Of a DNA stretch of 64,000 nt, positions 33,723 through 41,506 are shown piece after piece. The translations under genes and the position numbers were made by a program. The notes beneath the pieces were generated by a model that was given only the letters and a program-made list of their open reading frames with translations, did not search any database and was not told the origin of the DNA. Location of the stretch: the NCBI RefSeq assembly GCF_014646895.1, contig NZ_BMOD01000019.1, positions 37,452-101,451 of the forward strand, in the 5' to 3' direction. How positions within the stretch are numbered: the first letter of the stretch is position 1; every line of letters starts with the position of its first letter. This DNA comes from Deinococcus roseus (GTDB lineage: Bacteria > Deinococcota > Deinococci > Deinococcales > Deinococcaceae).

Positions 33723-34745
33723 ATGCAGCAAACCAGAGATGTGACCCGACCACAACCCGAACGCAAGGACATCCTGGCTTTGTGGGGAGGCATCCTGTTC
33801 AGTGCCCTGTTCACCTTGCTGGTGTGGGTGCTGGATTTCAGACTGGAGCCTCTCAGGCAGACTTTTCTTCCCGATCAGGGGGCATCCTGGTACTTCTGGA
33901 AGTTGCCGGGTCCCACTTTCTGGACGCATTTCAGTGCCTGGTTTCTGTATCTGGCCCACCAGATCACCATCTGGGGTCTGATCTTTTACGCGCAGACCCG
34001 TGTGAAGAAATACACTGCAGGGCTGCATCCGGTGAACTTCTGGGCACTGGGGGTGAACGCGGTGTTTGTGCTGCTGCACCTGCTGCAGACCCACCTGTTT
34101 TATGACGGTCTGGCCCAGGATGTCAGCATCTACAGCTCGCAGGGATCGGTGATTGTGCTGCTGGTGCTGGTGCTGGTCATGGAAAACAAACGCCGGGGCA
34201 TGTTTTTCGGCAAAAAAGCACCCCTCAAAGCCACCATTGTGGACGCTGTGCGCAAATACCACGGGTATTTCTTCTCCTGGGCCGTGGTCTACACCTTCTG
34301 GTACCACCCGATGGAAACCACCTCAGGGCACCTTCTGGGCACCTTCTACACCCTGATGTTGATGCTGCAGGGCAGCCTTTTTCTGACCCGTATCCATGTG
34401 AACCGGTACTGGACGCTGGCGCAGGAACTGCTGGTGGTCATTCACGGCAGCATCGTGGCCCTCTCCAACACCAATGGTCTCTGGCCGATGTTTGCGTTTG
34501 GCTTCCTGGGGGTGTTCATTGTGACCCAGATGCACGGCCTGGGCTGGAGCAGGCTCACCCGCTGGATTGTGGCCTCCCTGTTTTCTGGCTGGGTGATCTA
34601 CGTGTACAGCGGCAGGGGCTGGGGAAAACTCAATGAAATTATGCGGATTCCGTTGATTGATTACGTGCTGGTTTTCGTGCTGGCTGGACTGGTGTGGTTG
34701 CTGGTCTGGATCGGGCAGGGCATTCGCAAGCTGCAAAAAAGTTAA
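33723..34745 (+). CDS. polytopic membrane protein of unknown function
   Basis: 340 residues with about eight to nine hydrophobic segments, short loops and conserved-looking polar residues within membranes (HQITIW, HLLQTHLFYD, WYHPMETTSGH). No family is recognised; a membrane enzyme or transporter is possible. ATG 33723 follows TACTGT by 6 bases, and the upstream start at 33699 would include the promoter. A terminator follows the stop. Confidence 0.75.
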   Translation: MQQTRDVTRPQPERKDILALWGGILFSALFTLLVWVLDFRLEPLRQTFLPDQGASWYFWKLPGPTFWTHFSAWFLYLAHQITIWGLIFYAQTRVKKYTAGLHPVNFWALGVNAVFVLLHLLQTHLFYDGLAQDVSIYSSQGSVIVLLVLVLVMENKRRGMFFGKKAPLKATIVDAVRKYHGYFFSWAVVYTFWYHPMETTSGHLLGTFYTLMLMLQGSLFLTRIHVNRYWTLAQELLVVIHGSIVALSNTNGLWPMFAFGFLGVFIVTQMHGLGWSRLTRWIVASLFSGWVIYVYSGRGWGKLNEIMRIPLIDYVLVFVLAGLVWLLVWIGQGIRKLQKS

Positions 34746-34760
34746 ACAACACAAGCCAGC

Positions 34761-34793
34761 AAGCCGGGGATGGTGTTCCCGGGCTTCTTTTTT
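34761..34793 (+). terminator. terminator after the membrane protein gene
   Basis: AAGCC-GGGGA paired with TCCCGGGCTT, then CTTTTTTG. Confidence 0.75.
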
Positions 34794-34810
34794 GCCCGTT
34801 CTGGCTCCTT

Positions 34811-34816
34811 TATAAT
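34811..34816 (+). promoter_or_regulatory. -10 box of the second GH1 gene
   Basis: Perfect TATAAT 53 bases before the ATG; a CAGGAGG ribosome site stands at 34856-34862. No LacI-type operator is seen here. Confidence 0.5.
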
Positions 34817-34868
34817 GTTGACACTGCAGGCATCTGATCCGAATTTCTCTCGATCACAGGAGGTCAAC

Positions 34869-36221
34869 ATGTCACAGTTTCCAGCAGATTTCGTGTGGGG
34901 CACCGCCACTTCGGCCTACCAGATTGAAGGGGCCGTGCGCACCGATGGGCGCGGAGCCAGCGTCTGGGACATCTTTTCCCACACCCCCGGCAAAATCAAA
35001 GATGGCAAGAACGGCGACACCGCCTGCGACCATTATCACAGGTCCTCTGAAGACATCGCCCTGATGCAGGAACTCGGGATGAATGCCTACCGGTTTTCGG
35101 TGTCCTGGCCGCGCATCCAGCCCGAAGGAAAAGGCAGGCCCAACAAAAAAGGTCTGGGTTTTTATGACCGCCTGATTGACCAGTTGCTGGACAGTCGAAT
35201 TGACCCGTATGCCACGCTCTTTCACTGGGATTTGCCCCAGGCCCTCGAAGACCAGGGAGGCTGGCTCAACCGGGACACTGCCCACCGTTTTGCAGAATAC
35301 GCCCACATCCTGGCAGATGCCTTCCAGGACCGCATCAAAGCCTGGATCACCCTCAATGAACCCTTTGTGGTGCTGACCCTGGGGTATGCCCTGGGACAGC
35401 ATGCTCCAGGCAGAACCTTGCTTTTGGACGCCATGCCCGTGGCCCACCATCAATTGCTGGCCCACGGTCTGGCTGTGCAGGCCATCCGTGAGATCAGCCG
35501 CAGTCCAGTGGGCATTGCCCAGAACCTGGCCCCCGTGATTCCTGCCACCGACACAGACGAGGACCTGCAGGCAGCAGCCCACATGGATGACCTGCACAAC
35601 CGTCTTTTCCTGGACCCCATCTTGCATGGTGAATATCCCAGAAGCCTGCTGGCCTTGCTGGGAGAACAGGCCGAAACCTTCATCCGGCAGGAAGACTTTC
35701 AGATGATTGGTTCCAGACTGGATTTCCTGGGGGTCAATTACTACGCCCCTGACCACGTGAAAGCCAGCAGCACTGCTCCACTGGGCCTGGAGACGGTCCC
35801 GATGCTGGATTACCAGCAGACGGGATTCGGCTGGCCTGTGGTTCCCGAAGGCCTCACCCAGTTGCTGCTGGACCTCAAAGACCGCTACGCAGAAAAACTG
35901 CCCCCCATCTTCATCACCGAAAATGGTTGCTCTTACCCCGATGCCCCCGATCTGGCAGGCAAGGTCAACGACTCCAGGCGCATCGAATTTCTGGAACGCC
36001 ACCTGGACGCCCTCGGTCAGGCCATCGAAAAAGGCGCAGACGTGCGGGGTTACTTCTGCTGGTCTCTGCTGGACAACTTCGAGTGGGCAGAGGGGTACAC
36101 CCAGCGTTTCGGACTGGTGCATGTGGATTTCCAGACCTTCAAGCGCACCCCCAAAGCGTCTTATTACTGGCTGCAGGGGTACCTGAGAAGTGGGAAGTGG
36201 AGGCGGGAAGGGGCGGTGTGA
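34869..36221 (+). CDS. GH1 beta-glucosidase 2
   Basis: 450 residues, cytosolic GH1. Acid/base Glu164 in LNEPF, nucleophile Glu351 in ITENG, N-terminal FVWGTATSAYQIEGA and C-terminal WSLLDNFEWAEGYTQRFG. It is a diverged paralogue of the enzyme at 19865-21214. The ATG at 34869 has a strong ribosome site; longer in-frame starts would extend across the promoter. It is transcribed alone and lacks the operator found at other glucan genes, so it may be regulated differently. Confidence 0.95.
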   Translation: MSQFPADFVWGTATSAYQIEGAVRTDGRGASVWDIFSHTPGKIKDGKNGDTACDHYHRSSEDIALMQELGMNAYRFSVSWPRIQPEGKGRPNKKGLGFYDRLIDQLLDSRIDPYATLFHWDLPQALEDQGGWLNRDTAHRFAEYAHILADAFQDRIKAWITLNEPFVVLTLGYALGQHAPGRTLLLDAMPVAHHQLLAHGLAVQAIREISRSPVGIAQNLAPVIPATDTDEDLQAAAHMDDLHNRLFLDPILHGEYPRSLLALLGEQAETFIRQEDFQMIGSRLDFLGVNYYAPDHVKASSTAPLGLETVPMLDYQQTGFGWPVVPEGLTQLLLDLKDRYAEKLPPIFITENGCSYPDAPDLAGKVNDSRRIEFLERHLDALGQAIEKGADVRGYFCWSLLDNFEWAEGYTQRFGLVHVDFQTFKRTPKASYYWLQGYLRSGKWRREGAV

Positions 36222-36227
36222 GAGAAG

Positions 36228-36255
36228 CCGAGGGCCGAGAGCCGAGGGCCGAGGG
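36228..36255. repeat. heptamer array, 4 units of CCGAGRG
   Basis: CCGAGGG CCGAGAG CCGAGGG CCGAGGG, starting 6 bases after the GH1 stop, preceded by AGAGAAG and followed by CAAAAA. Confidence 0.9.
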
Positions 36256-36360
36256 CAAAAAGAACTCCAGAGCATTTGGCTGGGAGCGCTGTTCCAGCAG
36301 GCTCCCATTTGCTGAAATCTGTGCAAATCCATTCAGGCCATGCCGAAAAGCATTTCAAAG

Positions 36361-36389
36361 AAGAAGGCAGATGCTGGATCTGCCTTCTT
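36361..36389. terminator. hairpin between convergent GH1 and GH16 genes
   Basis: Perfect 12-bp stem AAGAAGGCAGAT / complement with a GCTGG loop, between the two heptamer arrays; probably a bidirectional terminator. Confidence 0.7.
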
Positions 36390-36443
36390 TGCTTGCATTT
36401 CTGATTCATCGCCTGGACAGAGAGTTCGCTTTGTTGCACGATG

Positions 36444-36471
36444 CTCTCGGCTCTCGGCTCTCGGCCCTCGG
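36444..36471. repeat. inverted heptamer array, 4 units
   Basis: CTCTCGG three times and CCCTCGG; inverted partner of 36228-36255 with a 188-base spacer. Confidence 0.9.
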
Positions 36472-36490
36472 CGCATCTTTGCCTTCTGAA

Positions 36491-38719
36491 TTACTTCTCC
36501 ACCCGCAAGGTGTCCACGTAACGCACGCCTTCCAGACCATCTGCGAACTGCAACTGGAAGCGTTGCAGGCCGTTCCACTGGAAGCCGCTGTCTCCTGTGA
36601 AGGCAGATATGGGAAGCTCGATTTTCTTCCAGCCCGTGAAATCTTCCTTGAAGGTGGTTTCAAGCTGGTGCTGGGGAACAGAAGGCTGGTACACCCGCAC
36701 GTAATCGATCAGCATGTCACCGGGGAAGGGGGTGGTCTCGTCGGGACTGCCGGGCCATGCTCCCCCGATGGCAAGGTTGAGCAGGATGAAGAACGGCTGG
36801 TCCATCACCCACACGGTGCCTGCAGGGATGTCCTTGGCGGTGACTTTCTGGTATTCCACACCATCCAGGAAATACACCACTTCTCCGGGGCGTTTTTCCA
36901 CGGCATAGGTGTGGTAATCGTTGGCCACAGGTTCGGGCAGGGTCACGGTTTTGGTGAACTGGGTGCCTTCCCGGAAGTAGTAGCCAGGTCCGTGCAGGGA
37001 TCCGTGAATGTTGTAGGGTTCCTTGCCAATGGTTTCCAGGATGTCGATTTCGCCGCCACCGGGCCAGCCTGCCGTGCCGATGTTGCTGCCCAGCAGCCAG
37101 AATGCAGGCCAGTAGCCCTGTCCGGAGGGAATTTTGATGCGGGCCTCAATGCGTCCGTAATCAAATTCCTTCTTGTTCTGGGTGCTCAGGCGGGCAGAGG
37201 TGTACAGGCAGTCCCCATACCAGCATTTGAAGCCAGGGGCGGCTTTGTCGCCCCGGATGCGCAGGTTGCCCTGTCCGTCGGTGCTGACGGTTTCGGCTTT
37301 GTCGGTGTAATACTGCAGTTCGCTGTTGCCGTTTCCGGTGCCGATCACGGCGTAATTCCAGTCGTCTTCGCTGGGTTGCCAGCCTGCAGGGTTGTTGAAC
37401 TCCTCTCCCCAGGCCACCGTCCAGTCTCTGGAGGGTTGCAGGGTGGGAGCGTCTTGCAGCAGCACCTTCACATCTTTCCCGGAGTTTTCACCGTAATACC
37501 AGAAGCTGAGGGTTCTGGCTCCGGTCCAGTCCTGCACTGGACGCAAATTGCGGGTGGCAGAGGGATTCTGATTGCCAGAAAGTTTGATCTGCCAGACGCC
37601 TTCCAGGGGGTCCTGCTCGGGGTGGGCTTCGGCTGCGCCCTGTTTCACATCGATGGTGGAGACGATCAGGTTTTTGCCCAGGTTGAGGTTCCCTGAGCTG
37701 CTCTCAAAGTCCTCTCCCAGCCCCAGGCTCTGGGGATCATCGTCCTGGATGATGAGTTTGCTGATGGTGGTCATCAGGGTGGCATTTTTGGGCGGGTACA
37801 TCTCCAGATTGACCGTGCGGTTTCCGGTGTATTTGCTGTTGGGATAGGTGGGCACCCCCACGGTTTTGCTGGTTTCGCCAGGCTGGAAGGTCAGCACCCC
37901 GGTGGTGTACACAAAATCGCGGCTGGTGGCGTTGCCATCGGTGGTCTCGTATTCCACCTCGATGGGGTCTTTCTGGGGGGCGTTCAGCACAATGTGAAAC
38001 ACGGCGGTTTGTCCCTCGGTCACTTTGACTTCAGGGGCTTCAAAGGAAAGCTGGGGAGGTGCGTCGCTGGGGGCGGCTGCAGGGGCTTCCTGATGGGCTT
38101 CAAAGCGGTCAAAGGCGTAAGTGGTTGCGCCTTGCGGCAGGTTCAGGGCGTATCCCCACACCTCCTTGAGGGTCAGGCCATCGCTGGGTGCCCCTGCAGG
38201 CTGAAAATCCGTGCGGCGCTGCAGTTCACTGAAAGGCACCACCACCTGTTTCCAGTCGCTGCTGTCGTCCGGGAAACGGTAAAAGAAGCGTTCTGCGGTG
38301 TCGGTGTTCTGGTCTTTGCCCCGGTTGTCGAGCAGCTCGAACTGGATGTTTTTTCCGCTGCCAGAGCCCTTGAACCAGAAGCGCAGACCCGAATAGGCAC
38401 TGAGGTCCACGCTGCCTTTAGAGCCATTGACGGCCAGCGAGAAATCATGGGTGAATCCGCCCCATTGTTTGATGTCCACGGGGGTCACCAGCACATGGTT
38501 GTCTGCCCCCTGTCCAGCCACATTTTCGGTGCTGGTGGTGAGGGTCACCAGTCCAGAACCGTCCTGCCAGGTGGCAAATCCGCTGGAAGCTGGAAGGGGA
38601 GACTGGGCTGCTGAACCTTCAAAGTCAGCCAGGACCAGGGGGGACTGCTGGGCCAGGGCTGCACCCAGCAGCAGGGTGCCAACGAGGAAGAGGTGCTTTC
38701 TGCGACCATGAAAAACCAT
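36491..38719 (-). CDS. secreted modular GH16 beta-glucanase
   Basis: 742 residues. Signal peptide of about 23 residues ending in GAALA; then a CBM11/CIA30-like module (about 27-210), a Calx-beta domain (about 222-325), the first half of a second CBM11-like module (about 333-430), a GH16 catalytic domain (about 435-680) with EIDILE at residues 557-562 (Glu557 nucleophile, Glu562 acid/base), and at the end the missing half of the second module (about 690-742). It should cut beta-1,3 or mixed-linked glucan outside the cell. A LacI-type operator lies just upstream. Confidence 0.92.
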   Translation of the reverse strand: MVFHGRRKHLFLVGTLLLGAALAQQSPLVLADFEGSAAQSPLPASSGFATWQDGSGLVTLTTSTENVAGQGADNHVLVTPVDIKQWGGFTHDFSLAVNGSKGSVDLSAYSGLRFWFKGSGSGKNIQFELLDNRGKDQNTDTAERFFYRFPDDSSDWKQVVVPFSELQRRTDFQPAGAPSDGLTLKEVWGYALNLPQGATTYAFDRFEAHQEAPAAAPSDAPPQLSFEAPEVKVTEGQTAVFHIVLNAPQKDPIEVEYETTDGNATSRDFVYTTGVLTFQPGETSKTVGVPTYPNSKYTGNRTVNLEMYPPKNATLMTTISKLIIQDDDPQSLGLGEDFESSSGNLNLGKNLIVSTIDVKQGAAEAHPEQDPLEGVWQIKLSGNQNPSATRNLRPVQDWTGARTLSFWYYGENSGKDVKVLLQDAPTLQPSRDWTVAWGEEFNNPAGWQPSEDDWNYAVIGTGNGNSELQYYTDKAETVSTDGQGNLRIRGDKAAPGFKCWYGDCLYTSARLSTQNKKEFDYGRIEARIKIPSGQGYWPAFWLLGSNIGTAGWPGGGEIDILETIGKEPYNIHGSLHGPGYYFREGTQFTKTVTLPEPVANDYHTYAVEKRPGEVVYFLDGVEYQKVTAKDIPAGTVWVMDQPFFILLNLAIGGAWPGSPDETTPFPGDMLIDYVRVYQPSVPQHQLETTFKEDFTGWKKIELPISAFTGDSGFQWNGLQRFQLQFADGLEGVRYVDTLRVEK

Positions 38720-38733
38720 ATCAGCCTCCGGTA

Positions 38734-38747
38734 TGAAAACGTTTGCG
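38734..38747. promoter_or_regulatory. LacI-type operator before the GH16 gene
   Basis: TGAAAACGTTTGCG, one mismatch from TGNAANCGNTTNCA; it lies 14 bases upstream of the GH16 start codon, so it overlaps the start of the message. Confidence 0.6.
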
Positions 38748-38802
38748 TGACTTCATTGTGACCGAGAGGCGAGAGGACATCAAGGGTGCGGTTGAGGGGT
38801 GT

Positions 38803-39027
38803 TTAGATGATCCCTCCACCCAGAAAGAGCCTCAGGGCAGCCAGAATCAGGATCACAATGTTGAGGTTTCGTCCTGTTGCACTGCTGCTGATGGTACCCA
38901 GAATCAGGCCAATGATGCCAAGGGGCAAGGTGATGAACCAGTTCACCCAGCCCAGCAGGGGAATCAGGCCCACCAGCAGACCAATCGCTGCCACAATGCC
39001 AAAAACGATCGAGAGCAAGTTCATCAT
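38803..39027 (-). CDS. small membrane protein
   Basis: 74 residues with three hydrophobic segments and small loops (LLGWVNWFITLPLG, SSSATGRNLNI, ending RLFLGGGII). Proteins of this length and pattern occur in many bacteria without assigned function. The first two codons are both ATG; either could start. It stands alone between GH16 and the repeat-protein gene. Confidence 0.65.
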   Translation of the reverse strand: MMNLLSIVFGIVAAIGLLVGLIPLLGWVNWFITLPLGIIGLILGTISSSATGRNLNIVILILAALRLFLGGGII

Positions 39028-39212
39028 GTTTTCAGATACGGGGAAAGCCTGCCTGGGGTTGCAGCATGACCTCTGATGTTGAAGCTCTTCATGAAAGACA
39101 TGTCATGATTCTGTAATTCCATTTGAATATGCAACCCATGTGCACAATTTGGACGATCTGAAATTTATAATAAACATGTCATTTTTTGGACAGTCAAATG
39201 AAGTCCAGATGA

Positions 39213-39234
39213 ATCAGATTTCAATCAGATTTCG
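39213..39234 (+). promoter_or_regulatory. 11-bp direct repeat upstream of the secreted repeat protein
   Basis: ATCAGATTTCA then ATCAGATTTCG: two head-to-tail copies, period 11, 25 bases before a TATACA -10 box at 39259-39264. The spacing is what OmpR/PhoB-type regulators bind. The rest of the 260-base gap is AT-rich and without a gene. Confidence 0.45.
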
Positions 39235-39287
39235 ATCATAACCAGATCAGCTTCAATTTATACACTGCAGTTGTTTCAGGAGGACAC

Positions 39288-39830
39288 ATGAAGAAAATCA
39301 TCCTTGTTGCTGCCCTGTTGTTCGCTGGCAATGCCGCTCTTGCAGAAGACACCCCCCCTCCAATGCCTTCTCCCACTGCAACCGTGGCTGTGGCTGCAAC
39401 CAGAGGATGGACCATCACCTTTGTGGATGCCTCTGGAACCGTTGTCGCCACCCTCAACCCGGATGGCACCCTGAATGCCACGGGCGACCTCAGCACCGCC
39501 AGGCAGGTGGTGGTGAAGGATGCAGAAGACAAAACGGCCACCTATGATCTGGCCAGTGACCTCAGCAAGCCCGGACAGGTCAAAGTGACCCTCACAGTGG
39601 AGGGCAAGACACAGACGCTCCCACTGGTGGCTGTCTTGAACAAAGCCCAGCATCAGGCCAAAGCCGACAAGGACAAATCCAAAGACCATGACGATGATGC
39701 AGACGAAGCTGTTGAAGATCACGGCAAGTCGGGTGAAGACCACGGCAAGTCGGGTGAAGACCACGGCAAGTCGGGTGAAGACCACGGCAAGTCGGGTGAA
39801 GACCACGGCAAGTCCGACAAAGACAAATAA
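39288..39830 (+). CDS. secreted protein with DHGKSGE repeats
   Basis: 180 residues. Signal peptide ending AALA|ED (about 19 residues), a Thr/Val-rich beta-type domain (about 30-115), then a charged tail with KDKSKDHDDDADEA and five copies of the heptad EDHGKSG. The His/Asp-rich tail might bind metal ions or act as a wall spacer; this is inferred from composition only. A CAGGAGG ribosome site precedes the ATG and a terminator follows. Confidence 0.8.
   Translation: MKKIILVAALLFAGNAALAEDTPPPMPSPTATVAVAATRGWTITFVDASGTVVATLNPDGTLNATGDLSTARQVVVKDAEDKTATYDLASDLSKPGQVKVTLTVEGKTQTLPLVAVLNKAQHQAKADKDKSKDHDDDADEAVEDHGKSGEDHGKSGEDHGKSGEDHGKSGEDHGKSDKDK
39714..39818 (+). repeat. five 21-bp tandem repeats in the coding sequence
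   Basis: Unit of 21 bases encoding EDHGKSG; the middle copies are identical and the first and last differ slightly, so copy number could vary between strains. Confidence 0.9.
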
Positions 39831-39853
39831 CCACTGCTGAACTGCAAAAACAA

Positions 39854-39881
39854 GACCCTCTCGGTTTGGAGAGGGTCCTTT
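39854..39881. terminator. bidirectional terminator
   Basis: GACCCTCTC-GGTTTG-GAGAGGGTC then CTTTG; A-run upstream. Lies between the secreted protein gene and the convergent fumC. Confidence 0.8.
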
Positions 39882-39895
39882 GAATGCCTGAAGCT

Positions 39896-41293
39896 TCAGA
39901 TGCTGGGGTGGGTCATGTCCATGGGGATGACCCACTTCGCAAATTCCTCTTCGGTGAGGTAACCCAGGGCCAGAGCGGCCTCTTTCATGGTGGTGCCTTC
40001 TTTGTGGGCCTTCTTGGCAATGGCCGCCGCCTTGTCATAACCGATGTGGCGGTTGAGGGCGGTCACCTGCATCAGGTTGATGGCCAGGTTGTGCTCGATT
40101 TTTGAAAGGTTGGGCTGGATGCCTTCTGCACAGTTGTCATTGAAGGCCACAGCAGCATCGCTGATCAGCTGAATGCTTTCCAGCACGTTGTGCACCATCA
40201 CAGGCTTGAAAACATTCAGCTGGAAGTTGCCCTGAGATCCTGCAAAAGCCACTGCTGCGTCGTTTCCGAACACCTGCACACACACCATGGTGAGCGCTTC
40301 GGACTGGGTGGGGTTGACCTTGCCAGGCATGATGCTGGAACCGGGTTCATTCTCTGGGATGGTGATTTCCCCGATGCCGTTTCTGGGACCGGAAGCCAGC
40401 CAGCGCACATCGTTGGCCATTTTCATCAAAGCTCCAGCCAGGGTGCGCAGGGCAGCACTGGTCTGCACCAGAGCGTCGTGACCACTGAGGGCAGCAAACT
40501 TGTTCTCTGCACTGCGGAAAGGGTATCCGGTTTCTTTGGTGTAGTAACTGGCCGCCAGATCCCCGAATTGAGGGTGGGCATTCAGACCCGTACCTACAGC
40601 AGTTCCACCAATGGCGAGGTCATAGAGACCGGTCAGGGCGTGTTTGACTTCGGAGATGCAGTAATCGATCTGGGCCACCCAGCCGCCAATTTCCTGACCC
40701 AGGGTGATGGGGGTGGCGTCTTGCAGGTGGGTGCGGCCCACTTTCACGATGCCCTGGAACTCCTCGGCTTTGCGGGCCAGGGTGGTGCGCAGTTTCTCCA
40801 CGCCAGGGAAGAGTTTTTCGTTGAGTTCCAGCACCACAGCGATGTGCATGGCGGTGGGGAAGGTGTCGTTGCTGCTCTGGCCCCGGTTCACGTGGTCGTT
40901 GGGGTGCACAGGTTTCTTGCTGCCCAGTTCTCCGCCCGCAATTTCAATGGCCCGGTTGGAGATCACCTCGTTGCTGTTCATGTTGCTCTGGGTGCCCGAT
41001 CCAGTCTGGAACACCACCAATGGGAAGTGCTCGTTCAGTTTTCCGGCAATCACCTCGTCTGCCGCCTGCACAATCAAATCTGCAATGTCTGCAGGCAGCT
41101 CCCCGAGGTCCTTGTTGGCCTGTGCAGCCCCTTTTTTCAGTATCCCCAGAGAACGGATGATGGCCGGAGTGAAACGGAAACGGTCCACACCAATGGGAAA
41201 GTTCTGGATGGAACGCTGGGTCTGTGCGCCCCAGTATCGGGAGTTTTCCACCTGGATCTGGCCCATGGTGTCGGATTCAGTGCGGTAGGTCAT
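39896..41293 (-). CDS. fumC: class II fumarate hydratase
   Basis: 465 residues, the full length of FumC. It interconverts fumarate and malate in the TCA cycle as a homotetramer without iron. The signature GSSIMPGKVNPTQ holds the catalytic serine region, and TGSGTQSNMNSNEVI, GRTHLQDATPITLGQE and the N-terminal RYWGAQTQRS are family motifs. A GGAGG site stands before the ATG. Confidence 0.97.
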   Translation of the reverse strand: MTYRTESDTMGQIQVENSRYWGAQTQRSIQNFPIGVDRFRFTPAIIRSLGILKKGAAQANKDLGELPADIADLIVQAADEVIAGKLNEHFPLVVFQTGSGTQSNMNSNEVISNRAIEIAGGELGSKKPVHPNDHVNRGQSSNDTFPTAMHIAVVLELNEKLFPGVEKLRTTLARKAEEFQGIVKVGRTHLQDATPITLGQEIGGWVAQIDYCISEVKHALTGLYDLAIGGTAVGTGLNAHPQFGDLAASYYTKETGYPFRSAENKFAALSGHDALVQTSAALRTLAGALMKMANDVRWLASGPRNGIGEITIPENEPGSSIMPGKVNPTQSEALTMVCVQVFGNDAAVAFAGSQGNFQLNVFKPVMVHNVLESIQLISDAAVAFNDNCAEGIQPNLSKIEHNLAINLMQVTALNRHIGYDKAAAIAKKAHKEGTTMKEAALALGYLTEEEFAKWVIPMDMTHPSI

Positions 41294-41361
41294 GGTAAAG
41301 CCTCCTGTAAATTCAACCAGAAAGTATTTTACTGCAGTTAAGGAAGGAGTAGGGCTTCTTC

Positions 41362-41425
41362 CCTCACCTCACTTGCTGGCGCTGCGCTGTCCTCTCCCTC
41401 GGGGAGAGGAGACGATGCAGAGCGA
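41362..41425. repeat. hairpin-plus-tail repeat, copy 3 (reverse)
   Basis: CTTGCTGGCGCTGCGCTG then TCCTCTCCC-TCG-GGGAGAGGA; read on the minus strand it has the hairpin followed by GCGCAGCGCCAGCAAGTGAG, matching the pair at 25201-25317. Confidence 0.65.
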
Positions 41426-41506
41426 GCCAGGAGAGGGCTCAGTCTGGAGAGGGCTTAAGCCAATCCCGCTATTCCCCCAGAACCTCCTTCCGCGTTAAGG
41501 TGACCC

